NCBI GenBank assembly: GCA_045593985.1
Contig: JAZNXR010000089.1
Location: forward strand, 1-21,091
Direction: 5' to 3'
From: Colimorpha_A sp045593985
Lineage (GTDB): Bacteria; Bacillota; Clostridia; Oscillospirales; CAG-272
Length of the DNA: 21,091 nt
In this document: piece by piece, positions 1-6,126 of the stretch
How positions within the stretch are numbered: position 1 is the stretch's first letter
How the letters are laid out: the number at the start of each line of letters is the position of its first letter
Notes under the pieces: model-generated
What the model was told of the DNA's origin: nothing
The model's database searches: none
Seen by the model: the letters and a program-made list of their open reading frames with translations, nothing else
Position numbers and translations under genes: made by a program

Positions 1-54
1 ATGCGAACTCTCACATAAAATTTAGTTTTTAGTGATATTCCGTCTCTCACGAAA

Positions 55-225
55 ATGATGCATCGCCTGCGGCGATATGATGTTTTTCGCTTCGCTCAAA
101 ATGATGTTGCTCCCGTTGGTCGCAATGATGCGATGTTTGCCATAAAATGTGGCGAAGCCACGCATCATTAGGCGTAACCGTCATCATTGGCGAAGCCAAC
201 ATCATTTGCCGAAGGCAAACATCAT
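55..225. repeat. Array of short hairpins separated by ATGATG / CATCAT
   Basis: ATGATG occurs at 55, 77, 101 and 125 on the plus strand, and its complement CATCAT at 163, 182, 200 and 220. The array is therefore two head-to-head halves meeting near 133-160, with a period of 18-24 bases. Between the hexamers sit short stems of changing sequence, mostly around a TTC/GAA-type loop: ATCGCC-TGC-GGCGAT (62-76), GTGGC-GAA-GCCAC (149-161), TTGGC-GAA-GCCAA (187-199) and TTTGCC-GAA-GGCAAA (205-219). The stems differ in sequence but stay paired, which suggests that structure matters more than sequence. AATGATGCG at 124-132 pairs perfectly with CGCATCATT at 161-169, so the centre could form a cruciform. 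It resembles REP-type palindromic intergenic repeats. The unit lengths and lack of spacers do not fit CRISPR. Its function is unknown. Confidence 0.8.
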
Positions 226-227
226 TG

Positions 228-261
228 AAAAAAGCCATTTGCTTTCGCAAATGGCTTTTTT
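228..261 (-). terminator. Intrinsic terminator after tRNA-Gln
   Basis: A 9-base-pair stem GCCATTTGC / GCAAATGGC (234-242 with 247-255) has a four-base loop and is flanked by A6 on the left and T6 on the right, so it can work in both directions. On the minus strand it lies just past the 3' end of tRNA-Gln, and the A6 at 228-233 reads as a U tract. It also separates the tRNA from the hairpin array. Confidence 0.85.
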
Positions 262-263
262 CT

Positions 264-339
264 TGGCTGGGATAGCTGGACTCGAACCAGCGATGCAGGA
301 GTCAAAGTCCTGTGCCTTGACCGACTTGGCGATATCCCA
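264..339 (-). tRNA. tRNA-Gln (anticodon TTG)
   Basis: Read on the minus strand this folds into a complete cloverleaf. The acceptor stem TGGGATA pairs with TATCCCA, the D stem is GCC/GGC, and the anticodon stem CAGGA/TCCTG encloses the loop CTTTGAC with anticodon TTG, which decodes glutamine CAA (and CAG by wobble). The T arm is GCTGG-TTCGAGT-CCAGC. The discriminator base is G and the CCA end is encoded (264-266), as is common for clostridial tRNA genes. A near-consensus promoter lies directly upstream and an intrinsic terminator directly downstream, so it is a single-gene transcription unit. Confidence 0.97.
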
Positions 340-350
340 ATGACTTTGAT

Positions 351-379
351 ATTATAGCACATGAATGGAGAATTGTCAA
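351..379 (-). promoter_or_regulatory. Sigma-A promoter of tRNA-Gln
   Basis: On the minus strand TTGACA (374-379) and TATAAT (351-356) are separated by exactly 17 bases, a perfect consensus match. The expected start point is about 5-7 bases before the first tRNA base, as suits a short tRNA leader. Confidence 0.92.
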
Positions 380-392
380 TAATATTTAATCT

Positions 393-424
393 AAAAAAAG
401 AGACGGTCAAGCCGTCTCTTTTTT
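393..424 (-). terminator. Intrinsic terminator after mscS
   Basis: The stem GAGACGG / CCGTCTC (400-406 with 412-418) has a five-base loop, with a run of A on the left (393-399) and T6 on the right. It begins one base after the mscS stop codon. On the minus strand the A run is read as the U tract. The tRNA-Gln promoter starts about 14 bases further on. Confidence 0.88.
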
Positions 425-425
425 A

Positions 426-1232
426 TCAGTCGTTATTGATATGTACGTTAACTCTGTTATAAGGAATCTCGATTTCAGCAGCCTCAAATACGCTCTTTAC
501 GTTTTCGAGAACATCGAAATAAACAGTCCAGTAGTCAGCGTTATTCACCCATGCACGCGCGGTGATAGTGACCTTGCTGTCGCCGTTTTCGCTTACACGA
601 ACAAAGGGCTCGGGATCATTGAGCGTAAGCTCGTGAGCAATGATAACACGCTTAATAAGCGCCTTAACCTTCTCTACATCAGTGCCGTATGCGATGTTGA
701 ATGCAAAATCAACACGGCGAATATCCTTTTCGGAATAGTTCACGATTACACCGGCAGAGAGCGCGCCGTTAGGAATATATACGGTCTTATTATCGGGGGT
801 GCAGATTCTGGTGTTGGTGAGATGAATGTCCTCAACAGTTCCCGAATATCCCTGAGCCTCGATAAAATCGTCAACCTTAAAGGGACGTGTAATAATGAGC
901 AGAATTCCGCCTGCGAGGTTGGAAAGCGCACCGTTAACAGCCAAGCCAACGCAAACACCAAGAGATGCAATAAGCGCTGTAAGTCCGCTTGTGTCAATTC
1001 CTAAATAGCCAACAAGACAGATCACAACGAGTACTTTAAGGCCGATCTTGAACACATACGCAAAAACATTGGTAAGCGTCTTATCAAACTTTCCCTTTTC
1101 AGAGGATTTTTCGATCTTACGGGCGATCTTGTTGATTACCTTAAAGGCAATGAACATAAGAACAAGTGCAATCACAAGCTTAAGTCCAACCGTAGTTACC
1201 CACGAAATGAGGGCGTCAATAAAATTTTTCAT
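426..1232 (-). CDS. mscS: Small-conductance mechanosensitive channel, MscS family
   Basis: MscS forms a seven-subunit pore in the cytoplasmic membrane that opens under membrane tension and releases solutes during hypo-osmotic shock. The 268-residue protein has the length of minimal MscS (E. coli 286). Hydrophobic segments at about 15-35 and 57-77 match TM1 and TM2. The pore helix TM3 lies at about 84-117 and is rich in Gly and Ala (GLAVNGALSNLAGGILLI). The MscS beta domain follows, with RPFKVDDFIE, GTVEDIHLTNTRI and the typical N-[KT]-x-[IV]-x-IPN pattern as NKTVYIPNG. The ATG at 1230-1232 has GGAGG nine to ten bases upstream (1242-1246). The gene has its own promoter and a terminator right after the stop, so it is likely monocistronic. 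The stop is UGA. Family assignment is secure; gating properties cannot be read from the sequence. Confidence 0.94.
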   Translation of the reverse strand: MKNFIDALISWVTTVGLKLVIALVLMFIAFKVINKIARKIEKSSEKGKFDKTLTNVFAYVFKIGLKVLVVICLVGYLGIDTSGLTALIASLGVCVGLAVNGALSNLAGGILLIITRPFKVDDFIEAQGYSGTVEDIHLTNTRICTPDNKTVYIPNGALSAGVIVNYSEKDIRRVDFAFNIAYGTDVEKVKALIKRVIIAHELTLNDPEPFVRVSENGDSKVTITARAWVNNADYWTVYFDVLENVKSVFEAAEIEIPYNRVNVHINND

Positions 1233-1266
1233 AAATTACTTCCTCCAAATTTAATATACGATATAC

Positions 1267-1295
1267 ATTGTATCATCAATGCTTTGGCTTGTCAA
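1267..1295 (-). promoter_or_regulatory. Sigma-A promoter of mscS
   Basis: On the minus strand TTGACA (1290-1295) is followed after 17 bases by TACAAT (1267-1272). The -35 box overlaps the UGA stop codon of the upstream DUF2079 gene (1292-1294), so any read-through transcription would pass directly over this promoter. Confidence 0.85.
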
Positions 1296-3187
1296 GGATT
1301 ATCGAATCTTGACGAATTAAAATTCTTTAAAGCAAGAATTCGTATCAGGCCATCGTAATCGCGATAGATCTCGTAGATTCCGAGATCCATATATTTTTCG
1401 CTGAACGTCGCGCCGTTCGCATAGCGCATATCAATTATTACGTAATCGGTATAGGTGCAATCAGGTGTTCCGATTTTATGATAATGAACCTCATAAATTT
1501 CAGATCTGTCAGCAAGGTGCGGCAGGAGCATAGTTGATGCCGTCACAGATGCGTTCGGATCAACCGTATCAAGAATTTGATCCATCGTATTAAACTTATC
1601 TTTGTCTTTTTGCCAAGCATCATTGTACCTATTGTAGGTAGGAAGACATGAAACGGTAAAGGTCAATGCAGAAGCAATAGCGCAGAACAAGACGGCAATT
1701 CGCTTTCCGTCGAGCTTCATGTCGGATACATTTAATATAAACAGATAAGTAAGAAACGCAGCCGTTCCAAAGCTGTACTGGTAACCTATCTGATACTGAT
1801 AGGGGTACATTGTCATAAGGTTTATCAGTATCATGGGAAACAGCAGAATATAGCGTGAAATTTTCTTTGTTATGACCGGTATAAAGCCCAAAGGCAGAAG
1901 CATTTGCAGGATGTAGAGAATCTTTCCCAAAATTACACTGCCACCGCTTCCCTGCTGTGCAAGCTGAGAGAAAACGTATGAAGGATTCTTGATGCAAGTC
2001 AGAATAATGGGAAGAAGCCCCGGCTCACCGTCCGAGTAATTGGAATAACGGTTTGTCATTGCTCCGAAGCCTGCCGAGTTCAAAATAGCAACTGCTATTG
2101 AAATATACAGAACAGAGAGTGCGATCATTATTCCGCCGTGCAGCCGTTTCTTTCTTCCAAAGAAAGCATAGAGCGCAAATATTGCAACGTATACCGCCGC
2201 ATCCTCCTTGACGGTCAAGGTCAAGGCGGCGAAAATATACATGGGTATCGGCTTCTCTGCTTCAAAGAAATAGAACAACCAAAGAAGCAGCGGAGTTAAG
2301 AAGCAATTTTCGTGGATGTCATAAAACGTTCCGCTTGAAACAGCAGGCAAAAATGTATATATAAGCGAAACAAGCAGGGACATTTTTCTCGAAAAAGAAT
2401 ATTTTCTGCAAATAAGATATAAAGGAAATACACCGGATGCGAGAATTACTGCCTGTCCGATCTGCAAGGTTTCAGGCGTTGGAAACAAAGCATAGAATGG
2501 CAACAACAGATACCAAATTGGAGATATGTGCACTTCAAAATGGGACATTATTACGTCCCTCTCGCAAGAGACGGTTGGGAGAAGCGTCGTTTTCATGTTA
2601 TGAAACATGTTGACGAATATTCCAAAGTCAAAATTCGGCGCACTGTAAGTTCTGTATCTCAATACACCGATCGTACCTACAAAAATTACAAATACCAGGA
2701 ACAAAATAATAAGCCCGATTATGGCTAACACATTATTGGCGTTTCTCTTGGCGCGGTTTGTCGGAAATATTGCATCGATAATCCCGTGTTCGCCTGTCAA
2801 GCCTTGGATTTTCAGTTTCTCGGTATGAACAAGCCAAGCCAAAACCACCGCGATTGGAATCAGAATTAAGGCAACGTAGTAAAAATCGTTATTCTTGGCT
2901 GCGGTAGTAAACGCAATTGAGACCATCGAAAACAGCAATAGCCAGGCATCGCTGTTTATGCTCTTCAAAACGTAATCGATAACTGATAAAATTAAGAAAA
3001 TAGATATCAGCGTAAGGAAATACATCGGCAAATTAATGTCCGACGCAAATTTAACGCTTGTAAATCCGACAGTTTTCATATCGGGAAGCGTATGAAGCAT
3101 TAATAACGTCAAAAGAAGCCAAGACGAAAAAAATCTCAGCGTTACCCTTTCAACTGTCAAATCTAAGCGTTTAATAAAACTTTTCAC
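1292..3187 (-). CDS. DUF2079 polytopic membrane protein
   Basis: The predicted 631-residue protein has about a dozen hydrophobic segments and belongs to the DUF2079 family, whose members resemble GT-C-type membrane glycosyltransferases; no reaction is proven. Family signatures include NFDFGIFVNMFHNM after the first membrane cluster, the SHFEVHISPIWYLLLPFYALF segment and the FYDIHENCFLTPLLLW segment with its conserved D/H/E residues, then LTLTVKEDAAVYVA. A soluble C-terminal tail (about the last 110 residues) contains an ADRSEIYEV motif common to the family. I start it at the GTG at 3185-3187, because AAAGGAG (3194-3200) sits six bases before it. An in-frame ATG ten codons further up lies in a hairpin and has no ribosome binding site. 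It follows two GH20 genes with only a hairpin between, so it may be co-transcribed with them. Confidence 0.86.
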   Translation of the reverse strand: MKSFIKRLDLTVERVTLRFFSSWLLLTLLMLHTLPDMKTVGFTSVKFASDINLPMYFLTLISIFLILSVIDYVLKSINSDAWLLLFSMVSIAFTTAAKNNDFYYVALILIPIAVVLAWLVHTEKLKIQGLTGEHGIIDAIFPTNRAKRNANNVLAIIGLIILFLVFVIFVGTIGVLRYRTYSAPNFDFGIFVNMFHNMKTTLLPTVSCERDVIMSHFEVHISPIWYLLLPFYALFPTPETLQIGQAVILASGVFPLYLICRKYSFSRKMSLLVSLIYTFLPAVSSGTFYDIHENCFLTPLLLWLFYFFEAEKPIPMYIFAALTLTVKEDAAVYVAIFALYAFFGRKKRLHGGIMIALSVLYISIAVAILNSAGFGAMTNRYSNYSDGEPGLLPIILTCIKNPSYVFSQLAQQGSGGSVILGKILYILQMLLPLGFIPVITKKISRYILLFPMILINLMTMYPYQYQIGYQYSFGTAAFLTYLFILNVSDMKLDGKRIAVLFCAIASALTFTVSCLPTYNRYNDAWQKDKDKFNTMDQILDTVDPNASVTASTMLLPHLADRSEIYEVHYHKIGTPDCTYTDYVIIDMRYANGATFSEKYMDLGIYEIYRDYDGLIRILALKNFNSSRFDNP

Positions 3188-3205
3188 GATAATCTCCTTT
3201 AAGAG

Positions 3206-3230
3206 CAAGCACCCCAAAAAGGGGTGCTTG
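3206..3230 (-). other. Intercistronic stem-loop between GH20 and DUF2079 genes
   Basis: A perfect 10-base-pair stem CAAGCACCCC / GGGGTGCTTG (3206-3215 with 3221-3230) has a five-base A loop. On the minus strand the stem is followed by CTCTTAAAGG, with no U tract, so it is not a convincing intrinsic terminator. It lies just past the GH20 stop and just before the ribosome binding site of the DUF2079 gene. A role in mRNA processing, 3'-end protection or differential expression within the operon is possible, but inferred. Confidence 0.6.
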
Positions 3231-3236
3231 ATTTAT

Positions 3237-4664
3237 TTACGGAGCTAATTTTTCAGCAAGCGAAACGAGATGCTTTAGTGCGGGTTCAAATTCTTGAGTG
3301 GTATATCTTGTATTAATGTTCCATACCTTTTCGCACATAGTAGCGAGGTTTTCTTCAATTGCGAAAACGTCGCCCTTGTAGTTCAGCACCCAAGAGCAGA
3401 TCGTGGCGCCAATAACCTTATCGGTAGGCTCAACCTTAATGGGATTTTTATACGCATAGGATTTCTCCCACCAGTTTTTCCAGGTGTAAAGATCCCAGTC
3501 GCAAAGTATATCCTTCGGATGCCATCTGCCGCCGGGAACATCTTTGTCGTAAATCTCGGGGCGTACAACGTAAAGGGGCATCCAGGAGGCGTTAGTGATC
3601 GTGAAGCCTTCCTCCAAAAGCTCGTTCGGAAGATGATAGAGCGACTCCCATGCTGTGACGATAACATCTCGGGAAATCTGCTCTGCGCCTTCTCTCGGGA
3701 AGCCTTCCCAAACGATAGGCGTTCTGCCAAGAGAAAGAACCATATCGGTAAGGAGCTTTATTGAATGGGTATAAAGAGCGTGAACATCCTTTATACCGTT
3801 CTTTTCCATATATGCCTTACAGTCCTTGCAGTTATTCCAAGCATCAATAGCCGCCTCATCACCGCCAATATGGATATATGGAGAATCGGGAAACAGCTCA
3901 ATAACCTCTTCGAAAATTGCCTTGAGATTATCCATAACACCCGGTTTACCGATGCAAACGAGGTCAGCACGTGCCTCGCCCTCAATGGGATCGCATCCGA
4001 AAAGCTCGGGATAAGCTACGTTAAGATATGTAGCATGGCCGGGAACGTCGACCTCGGGGATTATCACAACGCCTCGATCAGACGCGTATTTACGCATTTC
4101 CTCTATCTGCTGAACGGTGTAATTGGCATCAGCGGTCGGAAGCTTCGGGAATTTCTTGCTGGGGAGATTATAGCCCTGGTAGTCAGAGAAATGCATATGA
4201 GCATATTTAACCTTATAAAGATAACAAATATCAATATAGTGCATTACTTCCTCAAACGTACGATAGTTTGCAGGCATATCGATCATAAGGGCACGGTAAG
4301 AACAGTCAGGCTTATCCTTGATTTCGCACTCAGGGGCATAAATCAAGCCGTTTTCAACGGAAATAAGCTGATAAAGTGTTGCGATACCGTTGTTAATTCC
4401 GTCCTTGCAGGAAGCCTCAATGGTAACTCCGTCAGCAGTTACAATAAGAGTATATTCTTCCTTTTCAAGCTCTGAATTAAGCTTGAGATTGATTCCACCT
4501 TCGCCGGCGGAAATATCAACCGAGAAGAGCTTTTTTGCAGTATAAATCATTGTTGCGGCGTAATCTGCAAACACACCTTCAAAAGCAACAACGGGTTTGA
4601 TTTCAAAATTCTCCTTGCCCTCTTTAATTAGCTTGGGCATAGGAATAATATTTATTCTTTTCAT
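3237..4664 (-). CDS. Cytosolic beta-N-acetylhexosaminidase, GH20 (copy 2)
   Basis: GH20 enzymes remove terminal beta-linked GlcNAc or GalNAc by substrate-assisted catalysis. This 475-residue copy has an N-terminal GH20b-like alpha/beta domain (about 1-115) and the TIM barrel from about 120. Visible active-site elements are R124 and D129 in YRALMIDMPAN, HMHFSDYQG at 156-164, E204/H210 in IIPEVDVPGH, the catalytic pair D269-E270 in HIGGDE, and W319, W339 and W425 that would line the sugar pocket. No signal peptide or membrane segment is visible, so it should act in the cytosol on imported sugars. The ATG at 4662-4664 is chosen because AAGGTGA lies five bases upstream; a longer in-frame reading would overlap the preceding gene. 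It is a tandem duplicate of the next gene, 13 bases apart, roughly two-thirds identical by eye. The exact substrate is unknown. Confidence 0.93.
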   Translation of the reverse strand: MKRINIIPMPKLIKEGKENFEIKPVVAFEGVFADYAATMIYTAKKLFSVDISAGEGGINLKLNSELEKEEYTLIVTADGVTIEASCKDGINNGIATLYQLISVENGLIYAPECEIKDKPDCSYRALMIDMPANYRTFEEVMHYIDICYLYKVKYAHMHFSDYQGYNLPSKKFPKLPTADANYTVQQIEEMRKYASDRGVVIIPEVDVPGHATYLNVAYPELFGCDPIEGEARADLVCIGKPGVMDNLKAIFEEVIELFPDSPYIHIGGDEAAIDAWNNCKDCKAYMEKNGIKDVHALYTHSIKLLTDMVLSLGRTPIVWEGFPREGAEQISRDVIVTAWESLYHLPNELLEEGFTITNASWMPLYVVRPEIYDKDVPGGRWHPKDILCDWDLYTWKNWWEKSYAYKNPIKVEPTDKVIGATICSWVLNYKGDVFAIEENLATMCEKVWNINTRYTTQEFEPALKHLVSLAEKLAP

Positions 4665-4677
4665 AGCAATCACCTTA

Positions 4678-6114
4678 TTACGCGCCCGGGCCAAGAGATT
4701 TTGCAAGAGCAATAAGCTTATTTAATACAGGCTCAAATTCTTCGTAGGTATATGTTGAATTTATGTTCCAGATCTTTTCGCACATAGCGGGTACGTTTTC
4801 AAGAATCGGGTTGATATCAATATCATAAGACCAAGTCCAAGCGCAGAAGGTAGCGCCTATTACCTTATCGGTAGGCTCGACAACAATAGGCTTTTCGTAT
4901 GCTGCAGATTTATCCCACCAGTTCTTCCAGGTATAAAGATTCCAATCGCAAAGAACGTCCTTCGGCTGCCATCTTCCGCCCTTTACAAACTGACCGTGAT
5001 AACCGTTGGGATCAACGCAGTATAGCGGCTCCCAGGAGGAATTTGTAACGGTGAACCCTTCTTCAAGAAGCTCGTTGGGGAGATGATAAAGAGATTCCCA
5101 GGCAGTAACAATGACGTCACGGGAAATTTCCTCTGCGCCGTCACGTGGGAATCCTTCCCAAACTACCGGCTTCTTTCCGAGCTCAAGGATCATGTCGGTA
5201 AGAAGCTTAATGGAGCGAGTATAAAGAGCCTTAACATCCTTAAGACCGTTCTCCTTCATAAACTTCTTGCAGTCCTCGCAGTTGTTCCAAGCATCAATTA
5301 TCGCTTCGTCGCCGCCGATATGAATATAGGGAGATTCGGGGAAAAGCTCAATAACTTCTTCAAAGATAGCCTGAAGATTTTCCATAACTCCGGGCTTGCC
5401 GATACAAACGAGATCCTTGCGAGCCTCGCCTTCAATCGGGGTACAGCCGAAAAGCTCGGGGTATGTTACGTTCAGATACGTTGCATGACCGGGAACGTCA
5501 ACCTCGGGAATTATGATTATTCCGCGGTCGGCACAGTACTTACGAAGGTAATTGATCTGATCAACAGTATAATGCTTTCCGGGAGTAGGAAGCTTCGGGA
5601 ACTTCTTACTCGGGAGGTTGTATCCGCCGTTGTCAGCAAGGTGAAGGTGGAGATACTTGATCTTGTAGAGGTAGCAAATATCTACGTAGTGAATAAGCTG
5701 CTCAAAGGTTCTCATGTTAGCGGGCATATCAAGCATGATAGCTCTGTATGAGGAGTCGGGCTTATCGGATATCTCGCAGACCGGAAGATTGATCTTACCG
5801 TCAAGCACATCAATCAGCTGATAGAGGGTGGCAATACCGTTATTGATTCCCTCTGCATCCGATGCTTCAATTACAACTCCTGCTTCCGAAACAGTAAGCT
5901 TATATTCTTCATTATCAAGACCTGCTACCTTTTTAAGAGCGATTCCGCCCTCTCCAACTAAAAAATCAACATCGAAGAGCTTTTTAGCGGTTAATCTAAA
6001 GGTTTCAGAATAAACACCAAAGGATTCATCCGAGGTAATTGCATTCAAAAGAGCAATTCTTCCCTCTCCGATTTTTACAGATTTTGGCATCGGAATAACA
6101 TTAATTTTCGACAT
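4678..6114 (-). CDS. Cytosolic beta-N-acetylhexosaminidase, GH20 (copy 1)
   Basis: This 478-residue GH20 enzyme aligns with its downstream twin with hardly a gap. It keeps the N-terminal alpha/beta domain, R124 and D129 in YRAIMLDMPAN, E204 and H210, and the catalytic D269-E270 of HIGGDE, so it should be active on terminal beta-GlcNAc/GalNAc. It differs in the strand with the first active-site Asp: HLHLADNGG here against HMHFSDYQG, losing a glutamine that most GH20 enzymes keep (the D-x-Q-G/S pattern). The two copies also diverge around residues 360-380, near the expected substrate-binding loops, which suggests different linkage or aglycone preference. No export signal is visible. The ATG at 6112-6114 is chosen because AAGGAG lies eight bases before it; a TTG two codons upstream is too close to that site. 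The ribosome binding site overlaps the pcrA stop (TAAGGAG), which implies co-transcription and probably coupling. Confidence 0.93.
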   Translation of the reverse strand: MSKINVIPMPKSVKIGEGRIALLNAITSDESFGVYSETFRLTAKKLFDVDFLVGEGGIALKKVAGLDNEEYKLTVSEAGVVIEASDAEGINNGIATLYQLIDVLDGKINLPVCEISDKPDSSYRAIMLDMPANMRTFEQLIHYVDICYLYKIKYLHLHLADNGGYNLPSKKFPKLPTPGKHYTVDQINYLRKYCADRGIIIIPEVDVPGHATYLNVTYPELFGCTPIEGEARKDLVCIGKPGVMENLQAIFEEVIELFPESPYIHIGGDEAIIDAWNNCEDCKKFMKENGLKDVKALYTRSIKLLTDMILELGKKPVVWEGFPRDGAEEISRDVIVTAWESLYHLPNELLEEGFTVTNSSWEPLYCVDPNGYHGQFVKGGRWQPKDVLCDWNLYTWKNWWDKSAAYEKPIVVEPTDKVIGATFCAWTWSYDIDINPILENVPAMCEKIWNINSTYTYEEFEPVLNKLIALAKSLGPGA

Positions 6115-6126
6115 GATCAAGTCTCC

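Noticed and set aside
55..225. Array as a CRISPR
   Set aside because: The repeat is only six bases, periods vary from 18 to 24, orientation flips in the middle, the intervening pieces are self-complementary, and no cas gene is present.
47..250. Minus-strand frame of 67 codons with repeated HH/MM residues
   Set aside because: It is a translation of the ATGATG hairpin array; the residues follow the repeat period and no ribosome binding site is present.
3188..3217. ATG start at 3217 for the DUF2079 gene
   Set aside because: It lies in a hairpin without a ribosome binding site, and would place the true AAAGGAG site inside the gene.
4665..4712. Longer N-terminus of the second GH20 gene
   Set aside because: The extra residues overlap the preceding gene, do not match its paralogue, and the AAGGTGA site points to the ATG at 4664.
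3765..5751. Long plus-strand open frames opposite both GH20 genes (about 236 and 222 codons)
   Set aside because: They lie antisense at matching places in the two paralogues, resemble no known family and have no ribosome binding site. They result from the codon use of the GH20 genes.
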